Assembly (NCBI RefSeq): GCF_011603975.1
Contig: NZ_JAANNB010000007.1
Location: 1 to 43,990 of the forward strand
DNA: 43,990 nt
Direction of reading: 5' to 3'
Source: Cellulomonas sp. IC4_254
GTDB taxonomy: Bacteria > Actinomycetota > Actinomycetes > Actinomycetales > Cellulomonadaceae
Below the pieces are notes generated by a model. That model made no database searches. It saw only the letters and a program-made list of their open reading frames with translations, and was not told where the DNA came from. Positions 1-7,943 of this stretch are shown one piece after another. The position numbers and the translations under genes are program-made. Within the stretch, counting starts at the first letter, position 1; each line of letters begins with the position of its first letter.

Positions 1-663
1 CGCCCCCGTGCCCTGCTCGCGGCCGTCGCCGCGCCCGTCGTCGCGGGCGCCCTGCTCACGGCGTGCGCCGCCGACTGGTCGACGCCGCACGACGGCCCCG
101 TCGCCGTGGGCGCGCTGTCGGCGGGCTTCCTCGAGCCGGGCGAGACGCCCACGCCGGAGGCGACGATCGTCCCGGAGGCGGGCTCGTGGGAGGGCATCGG
201 CCCGCGCGAGGGGTACCGCGTCGTGCTGCTGACCCGCGGGGACGACGACCCGACGCGGACGCTGGTCACGGCGGTCCGCGAGTGGGCCGACGCGGAGGGC
301 GTGGACCTGCGGGTCGTCGAGCCCGCGACGCCGGACGACCTGGTGCCGAGCATCGCCGAGGCGGTGGAGATGGGGCCGGACCTGGTGATCAGCGCGGGGG
401 AGGACCTGGTCGACCCGCTCGCGGTCGTCAGCGCCAACCACCTGGACCAGGAGTTCCTGGTGGTCGGCGCCGAGATCGCCGAGCCGACCGGGAACGTCAC
501 CGCCGTGGACTGGACCGGGGCGTCGTTCCGCGGCGAGGGCCTGGGGTCGGCGTCCGACTACGACCCCGCGTCCTTCACGCCGGAGCGGGCCGCGGCGGCC
601 GTGCGCGCCGGCGTCGGGTCGGTGCTCGGCGGCGTGACCGGCGTGGTGGTCTGGGTCGACTGA
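1..663 (+). CDS. BMP-like lipoprotein, 5' end cut off by the window
   Basis: The reading frame is open from base 1 to TGA at 661-663, so the start codon lies outside. The first visible residues are a hydrophobic signal segment ending in a lipobox (LLTAC, Cys at residue 21), so the protein should be a lipid-anchored extracytoplasmic protein. The body contains a stretch resembling the BMP/PnrA purine-nucleoside-binding fold: a DLVISAGEDLVDPLAVVS strand-turn, then LVVGAE and a terminal VTGVVVWVD. The visible part is about 220 residues, well below the roughly 330 usual for BMP lipoproteins, so it may keep only part of the fold. A sensor or binding role is inference; the lipoprotein call is firm. 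Confidence 0.6.
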   Translation, partial: RPRALLAAVAAPVVAGALLTACAADWSTPHDGPVAVGALSAGFLEPGETPTPEATIVPEAGSWEGIGPREGYRVVLLTRGDDDPTRTLVTAVREWADAEGVDLRVVEPATPDDLVPSIAEAVEMGPDLVISAGEDLVDPLAVVSANHLDQEFLVVGAEIAEPTGNVTAVDWTGASFRGEGLGSASDYDPASFTPERAAAAVRAGVGSVLGGVTGVVVWVD

Positions 664-669
664 GGCCGG

Positions 670-1527
670 TCAGACCAGGCCGACGCGCGCGAACCCCTCG
701 ACGAGCCCCTCGACCTGCGGACCGGCCACGACGAGGTCGGCGACGGCCAGCACCCGCGGGTCGGCGCCCTCGATCGCGACGCCGGTGCCGGCGTGCTCGA
801 GCATCTCCAGGTCGTTCAGCCCGTCCCCGAACGCGATGACGTCCTCGCGCGGCACGCCCAGGTGCGCGGTGACGGCCTCGATGCCGAGGGCCTTGTGCAC
901 CCCGACCAGGTAGATCTCGCCGGCGGACTCGCCCATCGCGGCGATGGAGCTGGGCAGGATGCCCAGGCGGTCGCCGAGCTCCGCGCCGAGCTCGGGCCAC
1001 GGGATCGCGGCGCCGAAGTAGGTGATCTTGGCGAACGAGCAGGCGGTCAGGTCGTCCGGGGTCCGCAGCGCGCGGAGGATCTCCAGCGGGCTGGCCGCGC
1101 CGTCGGCGCCGCCGTCCGCGCGGCCGAAGTGCCCGCCGAGCAGCTCGTCGAGCCGGCGGTCGACGCCCGGCCGGCCGTACAGCGCGTCCGGCGCCTCCAG
1201 GAGGTAGGCGGCGTCGTGCCGGTCCAGCACCTCGACGGCCCGCGCGGCGAGGTCGGCCGGGAACCGCTGGTCGCGGAGCACGACCCCGTCGACCTCGACG
1301 TAGCCGCCCGCCGAGGCGACGACCCCGTCGAACCCCGCGGCCCGGACCGCCTCCGGGAGCATCGACAGGGGCCGGCCGGTGCACAGCAGCACCCGGTGCC
1401 CGCGGGCCCGCGCCTCCCGCACGACCCGCTCGTGACCGGGCGGGACCTGCCCGTGGTGCGCGTACGTCCCGTCGACGTCGAGGAACACGATCCGGGGGGA
1501 CGAGGGCGCAGGGGTCACGCCCGCCAT
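670..1527 (-). CDS. HAD-superfamily (Cof-type) phosphatase
   Basis: A 285-residue cytoplasmic hydrolase. HAD motif I is FLDVDGT near residue 15, with the nucleophile Asp and acid/base Asp. Motif II is LLCTGRP near residue 48. The conserved Lys is in VGVHKALGIEAV and motif IV is AFGDGLNDLEML with GVAI downstream, the Cof/type IIB cap arrangement. Such enzymes dephosphorylate sugar phosphates or related metabolites; the substrate cannot be read from sequence. The chosen ATG at 1525-1527 has a GAGAGG immediately upstream; an alternative GTG lies three codons in. It is divergent from the TetR gene and the shared palindrome at 1565-1583 probably contains its promoter, so it may share that control. 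Its 3' end faces the lipoprotein gene with 6 bases between. Confidence 0.9.
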   Translation of the reverse strand: MAGVTPAPSSPRIVFLDVDGTYAHHGQVPPGHERVVREARARGHRVLLCTGRPLSMLPEAVRAAGFDGVVASAGGYVEVDGVVLRDQRFPADLAARAVEVLDRHDAAYLLEAPDALYGRPGVDRRLDELLGGHFGRADGGADGAASPLEILRALRTPDDLTACSFAKITYFGAAIPWPELGAELGDRLGILPSSIAAMGESAGEIYLVGVHKALGIEAVTAHLGVPREDVIAFGDGLNDLEMLEHAGTGVAIEGADPRVLAVADLVVAGPQVEGLVEGFARVGLV

Positions 1528-1564
1528 CCTCTCGCACCGCCGTGGCCTATGCGGGTCAGGCAGA

Positions 1565-1583
1565 AACCTACAGGGTGTAGGTT
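1565..1583. promoter_or_regulatory. Perfect palindromic TetR operator overlapping a bidirectional promoter
   Basis: AACCTACAGGGTGTAGGTT is an 8-3-8 perfect inverted repeat in the 62-base divergent gap. Its right arm contains TAGGTT (1578-1583), a -10-like hexamer placed 6 bases before the TetR ATG, which implies a leaderless transcript. The left arm reads TAGGTT on the minus strand and could serve the HAD gene. Symmetry and position beside a TetR gene make autoregulation the obvious reading; binding itself is inferred. Confidence 0.8.
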
Positions 1584-1589
1584 GGGCGC

Positions 1590-2180
1590 ATGACCCGCGC
1601 CGGACTGACCCCCGCCGTCGTCGTGGCCGACGCCGCGGCGCTCGCCGACGAGGCCGGCTTCGACGCGCTCACGCTGTCCGCCGTCGCGCGCCGGCTCGGC
1701 GTGCAGACCGCCAGCCTGTACGCGCACGTCCGGGACCGCGCCGCCCTGCTCGACGGCGTCACCGCGCTCGCGATGGGTGAGGTCGCGGCCCGCATCGCGA
1801 CCGGGATCGCCGGTCGCTCCGGCCGGGACGCCCTGCGCGGGTACGCCGACGCGTTCCGGGACTACGCCCGGGAGCACCCCGGCCGGTGGGCGGCGATGCA
1901 GCGCCGGGCCGGGCCGGCCGCCGTCGCCGCGCCGTCCGCGGTGGACGTCGTCGCGCTGACCGACGCCCTGCTCCGCGGCTACGCGCTGCCCGCCGACCAG
2001 CGGGTGCACGTCGTCCGGCTGCTCGGCAGCACCATCAACGGCTTCGTCCAGCTCGAGCGCATCGGGAGCTTCGACCACAGCGCCCCCGCTCCCGCCGCGT
2101 CGTGGGACCGGGCCGTCGACGCGCTCGACACCCTGCTCCGGGCGTGGCCCGCCCCCGACCCCGAGGAGTCCTCCGCATGA
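1590..2180 (+). CDS. TetR/AcrR family transcriptional regulator
   Basis: A 196-residue one-component repressor. The N-terminal helix-turn-helix covers roughly residues 8-55, with the recognition region LSAVARRLGVQTASLYAHV and the following aromatic/Arg turn typical of TetR_N. The rest is an alpha-helical ligand-binding and dimerisation domain of the WHG-type C-terminal class (FRDYAREHPGRWAAM). The ATG lies 6 bases after a TAGGTT inside the perfect palindrome at 1565-1583, so the mRNA is probably leaderless and self-repressed. The stop overlaps the next start (ATGA at 2177-2180), so the SGNH esterase is translationally coupled and is the likely regulated function. The ligand is unknown; a carbohydrate ester or its product is a guess from the neighbour. 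Confidence 0.92.
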   Translation: MTRAGLTPAVVVADAAALADEAGFDALTLSAVARRLGVQTASLYAHVRDRAALLDGVTALAMGEVAARIATGIAGRSGRDALRGYADAFRDYAREHPGRWAAMQRRAGPAAVAAPSAVDVVALTDALLRGYALPADQRVHVVRLLGSTINGFVQLERIGSFDHSAPAPAASWDRAVDALDTLLRAWPAPDPEESSA

Positions 2181-3367
2181 TCGACGTCTCCCTGGCCGAC
2201 CTCGCCGCCCTCGTGCGCGGCGCCGCCGAGACCGAGCGCACCCCGCGCGGGCTGCGGCCGCACCGGCTGCCCGCGTGGGTGGGCCGGCAGCTCGGCGACC
2301 CGCAGCTCGCCGCGATGGAGGCGCAGCCGTCCGGCGTCCGGCTCGCGTTCACGACCGAGGCCACCGCCGTCGAGGTGGTCGTGCACCCCACCCGGCTCGC
2401 CTACCGGCAGGTCGGGCGCCCGCGCGGCGCGGTGGACCTGGTGGTCGACGGCGTGCTGCTCGGCAGCGAGCCGCTGACCGGCGGCGACGCGATCGAGACC
2501 GACCTCGCGACCGGCACCTCCGCGCTGCTGCCCGGCGACGCGCAGACCGTCGCGTTCGCCGGCCTGCCCGCCGGCGAGAAGGTCGTCGAGGTCTGGCTCC
2601 CGCACAACGAGTCCGTCGACGTCGTGGCCCTGCGCGCCGACGCCCCGGCGCGGCCCGCCCCCGACGACCGGCCCGTGTGGCTGCACCACGGCTCGTCGAT
2701 CAGCCAGGGCTCCAACGCCGCGACCCCGGCCGGGACCTGGCCCGCCGTCGCCGCGCGGCTCGGCGGCGTCGACCTGCGCAACCTCGGCCTCGGCGGCAGC
2801 GCGCTCGTCGACCCGGCGACCGCCCGCGTGATCCGGGACGCCCCGGCCGACCTGATCAGCGTGGCGCTCGGCATCAACGTCGTCAACCTGGACGGCATGC
2901 GGCGGCGGACCTTCGAGGCCGCGGTGCACGGGTTCCTCGACACCATCCGCGACGGCCACCCGGACACCCCGCTCGTGCTGGTCACGCCGATCTTCTGCGG
3001 CATCCACGAGGACACCCCCGGACCCGGGGCGTTCGACGTGGCGGCGCTCGCGGCGGGCCAGGCGCGGTTCGTGGCCACGGGCGGCGACGACCTGTCGAAC
3101 GGCCGGCTCACCCTGCGGGTGGTCCGGGACGCGCTCGCGACGGTCGCGGGGCGCCGGGCGGACGACCCGCACCTGCACCTGCTCGACGGCCTCGCCCTGT
3201 ACGGGGCGGCCGACGCGGAGGAGCACCCGCTGCCGGACGCGCTGCACCCGGACGCGGCGACGCACCGGCTGATCGGCGAGCGGTTCGCGGCGCGCGCGTT
3301 CGCGGCGGACGGGCCGTTCGCCGATCCGCGCACCGAACCGGCCACGCGCGCACCGCGCGGTCGGTAG
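2177..3367 (+). CDS. SGNH/GDSL-family esterase with N-terminal beta domain
   Basis: A 396-residue hydrolase. Residues about 25-155 look like an all-beta carbohydrate-binding-like domain as in CE2-type esterases. The SGNH domain follows: block I WLHHGSSISQGS near residue 174 (nucleophile Ser), block II LGLGGSAL (oxyanion Gly), block III SVALGINVVN (Asn), and block V DALHPDAATHR with Asp354 and His357. The fold and catalytic residues support ester hydrolysis, probably removal of acetyl groups from sugars. There is no signal peptide, so it acts in the cytoplasm on imported material. It is coupled to the upstream TetR gene by an ATGA overlap, and its 3' end converges on the chemoreceptor gene 23 bases away. 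Confidence 0.88.
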   Translation: MIDVSLADLAALVRGAAETERTPRGLRPHRLPAWVGRQLGDPQLAAMEAQPSGVRLAFTTEATAVEVVVHPTRLAYRQVGRPRGAVDLVVDGVLLGSEPLTGGDAIETDLATGTSALLPGDAQTVAFAGLPAGEKVVEVWLPHNESVDVVALRADAPARPAPDDRPVWLHHGSSISQGSNAATPAGTWPAVAARLGGVDLRNLGLGGSALVDPATARVIRDAPADLISVALGINVVNLDGMRRRTFEAAVHGFLDTIRDGHPDTPLVLVTPIFCGIHEDTPGPGAFDVAALAAGQARFVATGGDDLSNGRLTLRVVRDALATVAGRRADDPHLHLLDGLALYGAADAEEHPLPDALHPDAATHRLIGERFAARAFAADGPFADPRTEPATRAPRGR

Positions 3368-3390
3368 CGTCGGGGCCGGGCCCGCGGGTC

Positions 3391-5010
3391 TCAGACCCGG
3401 AACGCCGCGATCTGGGTCGCCATGTCCCGCGACGCGTCGGCGACCTGCGCCATGTCGCCGTCGACCCGCGCCAGCGTGCCCGCGCTGAGGTCCGCCGCCG
3501 CGGCGACCGACCCCAGGCCCGCGGCGATCTCGCCGGCCCCGGTCGCCGCCTCCGCGACGCCGCGGGACATCTCCGCGGTCGTCGCCGTCTGCTCCTCGAC
3601 CGCGGAGGCGATCGTCAGCTGGAAGTCGTTGATCCGGGCGATGATCCGCGAGATGCCGTCGATCGCGCCGACCGCGCCGGTGGTGTCGCCCTGGATCGCC
3701 TCGACCCGGCGGGCGATGTCCTCCGTGGCGCGGGCCGTCTCGGTCGCGAGCTCCTTGACCTCGCCGGCGACGACCGCGAAGCCCTTGCCCGCCTCGCCGG
3801 CGCGCGCGGCCTCGATGGTCGCGTTCAGCGCGAGCAGGTTCGTCTGCTCGGCAATGCTCGTGATGACCTTGACGACGTTCCCGATCTCCTGGGACGAGGC
3901 GCCGAGCCGGGCGACGGTCTCGTTCGTCGCGGCCACCTCGGACATCGCCTGCGCGGCGACCTTCGCCGCCTCCGTCGCGTTCTGCGCGATCTCCCGGATG
4001 CTCGCGCCCATCTGCTCCGCGCCCGCCGCGACCGTCTGCACGTTCCGGGACACCTGCTCCGCGGACGCCGAGACCGCGCCCACCTGCGCGCTCGTCTCAC
4101 GCGCCGCGGCGGCGCCCTCGGCCGCGGCCCCGCGCAGCGCCCCGACGGTCGCGTCAGAGCCCTGCGCGGTGCGCGCCACCTGTCCGACCAGCGTGGACAC
4201 CGCGTCCACGGCGTCGTCCAGCGCCTTGCCCGCGCGGGAGATCTCGCCACCCGCGTCCAGGCCGGTGCGGCGGGTCAGGTCGCCCTGCGCCAGCGCCGCC
4301 GCGACCTCGGAGATGCGGCCGGCGGGCCCGGCGATGTCGCGGGTGACCTTGCGTCCGGCGTACGCCGCGAACGCCGCGGACAGCACGCCGAGCCCGACGA
4401 GCACCGCGCGCCCCTGCTCCTGCTCCGACTGCTGCCGGGCCTGCAGGTCCTGCACGCGGTCCTCCGCCGAGCCCTGGATCTGGTCCGCCAGCGTCAGCAC
4501 CTCGTCGTACGAGGCGCCGGCGGCGCCCTCGTTGATCGAGGTCAGGGCCGCCGCGTAGTCCTCCGGGGCGCCGGTCGCGAGCAGCGCCACCACCTCGTCG
4601 TCGCCCGCGAAGAACGAGTCCCACGCCCCCGCGAGCCCGTCGAAGGCCTGCTGCTCCTCGGCCGTCGCCCCGGTGGTGTCGAGGTCCGCGAGCCACGCCC
4701 GCACGTCCGCCTCGGTCGCGAGCAGGCTGCTGCGGTTGTACGCCGAGTCGGCCAGCGCCGCCTCCGGCCCGAGCGCCGCGGTGTCCGCCACGACCAGCCC
4801 CTGCCACCCGGTCGCGTCGGCGATCTGGAACCGCGCCTCCTCGGCCAGCCGGAGCACGCGGTCCGCGTCTGCGATCCGCTCGGCGTAGGTGCGCTGCACC
4901 TGCGCGGTGACGACGCCGAGCGCGATCGCGACGACGATCAGCGAGGTCAGCAGCCCGAAGACCGCCGTCATGCGCGCGCCGATGGACTGCCGGTTCCAGC
5001 TGCTGGTCAC
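3391..5010 (-). CDS. Methyl-accepting chemotaxis protein
   Basis: A 539-residue membrane chemoreceptor. TM1 is about residues 14-36, an extracytoplasmic helical bundle of about 160 residues follows, TM2 is about 197-217, then HAMP to about 270 and a long cytoplasmic coiled coil. The highly conserved signalling tip is intact near residue 393 ([19 protein letters not shown], then [15 protein letters not shown]), the site that docks CheW and CheA. The ligand domain is not diagnostic. Its presence implies a chemotaxis and motility system elsewhere in the genome, as no other che or flagellar gene is here. The GTG start has no clear Shine-Dalgarno; a GCCGATAG box about 40 bases upstream resembles a flagellar sigma -10. 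An N-terminal extension is unlikely because TM1 begins at once. Confidence 0.95.
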   Translation of the reverse strand: MTSSWNRQSIGARMTAVFGLLTSLIVVAIALGVVTAQVQRTYAERIADADRVLRLAEEARFQIADATGWQGLVVADTAALGPEAALADSAYNRSSLLATEADVRAWLADLDTTGATAEEQQAFDGLAGAWDSFFAGDDEVVALLATGAPEDYAAALTSINEGAAGASYDEVLTLADQIQGSAEDRVQDLQARQQSEQEQGRAVLVGLGVLSAAFAAYAGRKVTRDIAGPAGRISEVAAALAQGDLTRRTGLDAGGEISRAGKALDDAVDAVSTLVGQVARTAQGSDATVGALRGAAAEGAAAARETSAQVGAVSASAEQVSRNVQTVAAGAEQMGASIREIAQNATEAAKVAAQAMSEVAATNETVARLGASSQEIGNVVKVITSIAEQTNLLALNATIEAARAGEAGKGFAVVAGEVKELATETARATEDIARRVEAIQGDTTGAVGAIDGISRIIARINDFQLTIASAVEEQTATTAEMSRGVAEAATGAGEIAAGLGSVAAAADLSAGTLARVDGDMAQVADASRDMATQIAAFRV

Positions 5011-5050
5011 GGGACCGCCGTTCGGGTGAGGGGTGGTGGGACGCCGCCTC

Positions 5051-5058
5051 CTATCGGC
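5051..5058 (-). promoter_or_regulatory. Possible flagellar sigma (FliA-type) -10 box for the chemoreceptor gene
   Basis: The minus strand reads GCCGATAG here, 40 bases before the receptor GTG. It matches the FliA -10 consensus GCCGATAA at 7 of 8 positions and a motility gene is the expected customer. I do not see a convincing TAAA-type -35 about 11 bases further upstream, so the call is tentative. Confidence 0.3.
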
Positions 5059-5116
5059 AGGGGCCCGCCGTGCGGGAGCGGTCGGCCCGGGTGAACCCGC
5101 GCGGCGGCCGACGACG

Positions 5117-5122
5117 TAGCGT
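5117..5122 (+). promoter_or_regulatory. -10 hexamer TAGCGT for the MFS gene
   Basis: TAGCGT ends 8 bases before the GTG at 5131, the spacing expected for a leaderless actinobacterial transcript. It is the same hexamer seen before several other genes in this window. Confidence 0.6.
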
Positions 5123-5130
5123 GGGGAGCC

Positions 5131-6495
5131 GTGCCCTCAGAACGCGGATTCGGTCCCCGGTTCGTCACGCCGGTGCTGATCGGCCCCGTGCTGAACCCGA
5201 TCAACACCACGATGATCTCCGTCGCGCTGGTGCCGATCTCCCGGGACCTGGGCATCCCGACGTCGCGCGCGATCTGGCTGGTCGCGGGCCTGTACCTGGC
5301 CAGCGCGGTCGCCCAGCCGGTGATGGGCCGGTTCGCCGACCTGCTCGGTCCCCGCCGCGTCTACACCGCCGGCCTGGTCGGCGTTCTCGTCGCCGGCGTG
5401 CTGCCCCTGCTGTGGCCCGGGTTCGGCGGCGTGCTCGCCGCGCGGGTGCTCATCGGGCTCGGCACGTCCACGGCGTACCCGTCGGCGATGACGCTGATCA
5501 GCGACCAGTCCCGCCGGACCGGCCGGCCCACGCCGCCCGCCCTGCTGTCGGGGCTGTCGATCGCCAGCCTCACGACGTCCGCGGTGGGGCCGGTGCTCGG
5601 CGGCGTGCTGGTCGCGGCGTTCGACTGGCAGGCGATCTTCCTGGTGAACGTGCCGCTCGCCCTCGCCGCGCTGGCGATGACCGCCGCCTGGGTTCCGCGC
5701 GACGACGAGCGCCCGCCCCGGGCCGCCCCCGGGCCGCGGGCGGGGGTCGACGTGGTGGGCATCGTGCTCTTCGCCACCGGTCTCGCGGCGCTGCTGGTGT
5801 TCCTGCTCGAGCTCGCGCGCCCGCTGTGGTGGCTGCTCGCGGTCGCGGCCGTGCTGCTGGTGGCGTTCGTGCGGTGGGAACGGGGGCGGCCGGCGCCGTT
5901 CGTCGACGTGCGGATGCTCAGGCGCAACGGCGCCCTCACCCGGACCTACGCGCGGATGTTCCTCGTCTACCTCTCGGCGTACTCCGTGGTCTACGGGTAC
6001 TCGCAGTGGCTGCAGGGCGCCGCGGGCTACGACCCCGACGCGGCCGGGCTGCTCCAGCTGCCGACCGCCGTGCTCGCCGGGCTGGCGTCCGTCGCCGTCG
6101 CGCGGAACACCCGGCTTCGGCCGCCGCTGGTCGTCGCGGGCGCGCTCGCCGTGACCGGCGGGACGCTGCTGCTCGGGCTGACCTCGGCGTCGCCGGTGTG
6201 GCTGCTGCTGGTCGTCGCCGCGGTCTTCGGGGTGCCGCAGGGGCTCGCGTCGGTGACGAACCAGGCCGCGCTGTACCGGCAGGCGCCGCCCGACCAGATC
6301 GGCACCGCGTCGGGGCTGTCCCGGACCTCGGTGTACCTGGCGGCCATCGCCTCGTCCGCCGTGATCGGGCTGGTGTTCGGGGACCGGCCGACCGACGCGG
6401 GGCTGCACGCGATCGGGTGGCTGGTGCTCGCCGCGGGCGCCGGGGCGACGGTGCTGGCCGCGGTGGACCGGGCCCTGGCGCCGCGGCGGGGGTGA
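5131..6495 (+). CDS. MFS transporter
   Basis: A 454-residue integral membrane permease of the drug:H+ antiporter type. Hydrophobic segments run almost continuously from residue 8. Motif A-like [13 protein letters not shown] lies after TM2 and the antiporter motif C-like [11 protein letters not shown] lies in TM5, both typical of exporters. A central hydrophilic loop (about residues 185-205, [13 protein letters not shown]) separates the halves. The substrate is unknown; export of a small toxic compound is the family norm. The GTG start follows TAGCGT by 8 bases, so no Shine-Dalgarno is expected. It stands alone as a single gene with a GC-rich palindrome (6501-6510) just after the stop, and is divergent from the chemoreceptor. 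Confidence 0.9.
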   Translation: MPSERGFGPRFVTPVLIGPVLNPINTTMISVALVPISRDLGIPTSRAIWLVAGLYLASAVAQPVMGRFADLLGPRRVYTAGLVGVLVAGVLPLLWPGFGGVLAARVLIGLGTSTAYPSAMTLISDQSRRTGRPTPPALLSGLSIASLTTSAVGPVLGGVLVAAFDWQAIFLVNVPLALAALAMTAAWVPRDDERPPRAAPGPRAGVDVVGIVLFATGLAALLVFLLELARPLWWLLAVAAVLLVAFVRWERGRPAPFVDVRMLRRNGALTRTYARMFLVYLSAYSVVYGYSQWLQGAAGYDPDAAGLLQLPTAVLAGLASVAVARNTRLRPPLVVAGALAVTGGTLLLGLTSASPVWLLLVVAAVFGVPQGLASVTNQAALYRQAPPDQIGTASGLSRTSVYLAAIASSAVIGLVFGDRPTDAGLHAIGWLVLAAGAGATVLAAVDRALAPRRG

Positions 6496-6589
6496 CCCGC
6501 GCCCCGGGGCGGGGCGGCGGTCCACCTCGCAGGCTGTGGACGAAGAGCCGGTCATCGCACTGAGTAGGTGGGCGGGGTCCCTAGGCTTA

Positions 6590-6713
6590 GCCGGGTCCTT
6601 CCGGACAGCGAACGACCGGCAGAGCCGCGAGGGTGACAGCCCTCGTGAAGCAGCTCGTGCCGGTCGTCGTGGAAGTGATTCGCCTCGTTCGTGAACTCGT
6701 GCGGTGAGTTCAC
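6590..6713 (+). ncRNA. Candidate structured RNA element (unassigned)
   Basis: Three hairpins can be drawn. GTCC-TTCC-GGAC is at 6595-6606. A long one has the perfect 10-base outer stem ACGACCGGCA (6612-6621) with TGCCGGTCGT (6658-6667), continued by GAGC (6622-6625) with GCTC (6653-6656) across a single bulged base, and capped by CGAGGG/CCCTCG (6628-6633 with 6640-6645). The third is GTGAACTC/GAGTTCAC (6691-6698 with 6706-6713) with a 7-base loop. I cannot match this to a riboswitch or to SRP, 6S, tmRNA or RNase P signatures. A weak -10-like TAGGCT is at 6582-6587. The strand is a guess. Confidence 0.3.
6633..6707 (+). CDS. Possible 24-residue hydrophobic/basic peptide
   Basis: A GTG at 6633 opens 24 codons to TGA at 6705. 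The translation starts MTALVKQLVPVVV and ends VIRLVRELVR, so hydrophobic Val/Leu/Ile alternates with Lys/Arg/Glu in a pattern that could form an amphipathic helix. Codons such as ACA, ATT, GTT, CGT and GAA are uncommon in the neighbouring genes, so the base choice may serve RNA pairing instead. The start codon lies at the top of one hairpin and the stop in the loop of another. It could be a leader peptide, a small membrane-active peptide, or chance. There is no strong Shine-Dalgarno. Confidence 0.22.
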   Translation: MTALVKQLVPVVVEVIRLVRELVR

Positions 6714-7082
6714 ATCACCGCGGCGGTGGCTCGTCGGCCGGGTGGTCGGCGAGTCGCCGTCGTGGTGACTCTCCGACGCTACCACCGGTGTCCGGAGCAC
6801 TCAGGGCCGCGTGCGGCGTGAGTGGTGGCGGCGGTGCATCGGACCTCCCGGGTGCTGCGCGGCGGGACGGGACGGCTCCCGGCCATGGCGCCCCGGCGCC
6901 GTCGTGCCCCGCGCGCCGGGCGTACGCGCCCGCCGGGATCCCGCGGGGGTGCCGTGGAGGTCCCGGGGAGGACCGGCGGCGATGGCACGCACCCGGGACC
7001 TCGGGAGCACGGACGGCGCCCGGGCCCGTGCGACGCTGGGCCGGACACTTCGAGGGGGGCATACCCGGAGGAGTCATCCGAC

Positions 7083-7943
7083 ATGACGACCGCACCGTCG
7101 CCGTGGCGCACCCGCGCCCGCCGCTCGCCGTCCCGCGTCGCCCGCGTGCTGGGCGCCGTGCTCGCCGCCTGCCTGGTCGCCCTGCCGCTCGCGGCGTGCG
7201 GGGGTGACGCCGCGCCCGGGGACGGCGGCAACCAGGTCTGGTACGGCGGCGGCGACGAGGACGTGGTGCCGCCGGCGCTCGCGGACGTGACGGCGCCGGC
7301 CGCGGCCGACGAGCGCGGCGGCGTGCCGATCAGCGCGGCCGGCGTCGGGGTCGCGGGGGAGGGCGACGTCGTCGTCGACGTGTACGCGGACCCGTGGTGC
7401 CCGTGGTGCCAGCGGTTCGACGAGCAGTACTCCGACGCGCTGATGGACCTGGTCGCGCAGGGCGGCGTCACGGTGGTGCACCGGCCGCTCGCGTTCCTGG
7501 ACGCCCGGTTCGGCGGCACCTACTCGACCCGTGCGGTGAACGCGCTCGCGGTCGTCGCGGACGCCTCGCCCGAGCACTACGTGGACGTGCTGCACGCGCT
7601 GATGGCCGCGCAGCCGCCGACGGACGACCCCGCCGGGCTCTCCGACGACGAGATCGCTCGGCTGGCCGTCGACGCCGGCGTGCACCCCGGTGTGGCGGAG
7701 CGGTTCACCGCGGTGTCCCCGACCCCGTACCGGGTGACCACGGGCAGCGGCGGCACCGAGGAGCGCACCGCGACCTCCCGGGCCTTCGCGCCGTGGGTCG
7801 CGGCCGCGACGAACCAGGCGGCCCTCGACCTCCCCGAGGTGCGGGTGCCGACGATCCTGGTCGACGGCGTCCCGGTGGACGACTGGAGCGAGCCCGGCAG
7901 CCTCACGGACCTCGTCGCCGCGGCCGTCGCGGCGCGCGGGTGA
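7083..7943 (+). CDS. DsbA-like thioredoxin-fold lipoprotein
   Basis: A 286-residue lipid-anchored thiol oxidoreductase. The signal peptide ends in a lipobox (LPLAAC, Cys at residue 39), followed by a Gly/Asp-rich linker. The thioredoxin fold begins about residue 90 with DVYADPWCPWCQRF, giving the active site CPWC. The helical DsbA-type insertion follows and the cis-Pro loop is at VRVPTILVDGVP near the C-terminus. It probably oxidises or isomerises disulfides of secreted proteins at the outer face of the membrane. The ATG at 7083 is chosen because GGAGGAG lies 9 bases upstream and the signal peptide starts there. Its stop overlaps the GTG of the AI-2E-family permease (GTGA at 7940-7943), so the two are co-translated. 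Confidence 0.9.
   Translation: MTTAPSPWRTRARRSPSRVARVLGAVLAACLVALPLAACGGDAAPGDGGNQVWYGGGDEDVVPPALADVTAPAAADERGGVPISAAGVGVAGEGDVVVDVYADPWCPWCQRFDEQYSDALMDLVAQGGVTVVHRPLAFLDARFGGTYSTRAVNALAVVADASPEHYVDVLHALMAAQPPTDDPAGLSDDEIARLAVDAGVHPGVAERFTAVSPTPYRVTTGSGGTEERTATSRAFAPWVAAATNQAALDLPEVRVPTILVDGVPVDDWSEPGSLTDLVAAAVAARG

Larger units (their letters stand above)
6496..7082. other. 587-base gene-free region, structured in its first half
   Basis: No ordinary gene is supported here. The first part (6590-6713) carries several nested inverted repeats and a possible 24-codon peptide, described separately. After that come short perfect palindromes CACCGCGGCGGTG (6716-6728) and CGGCGAGTCGCCG (6747-6759). 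The remainder to 7066 is GC-rich, with reading frames that look random (Arg/Gly/Pro-rich and no domain). The end holds GGAGGAG at 7067-7073, the ribosome binding site of the next gene. The apparent upstream extension of that gene's frame (from 6822) lacks coding character. Confidence 0.6.

Noticed and set aside
6590-6713. Known riboswitch (c-di-AMP, cobalamin, SAM-IV, ZTP, glycine, TPP) or SRP/6S/tmRNA
   Set aside because: None of the conserved cores I can recall is present, so it is kept as unassigned.
6822-7082. N-terminal extension of the thioredoxin-fold lipoprotein
   Set aside because: It precedes a good ribosome binding site and would bury the signal peptide; the composition is random.
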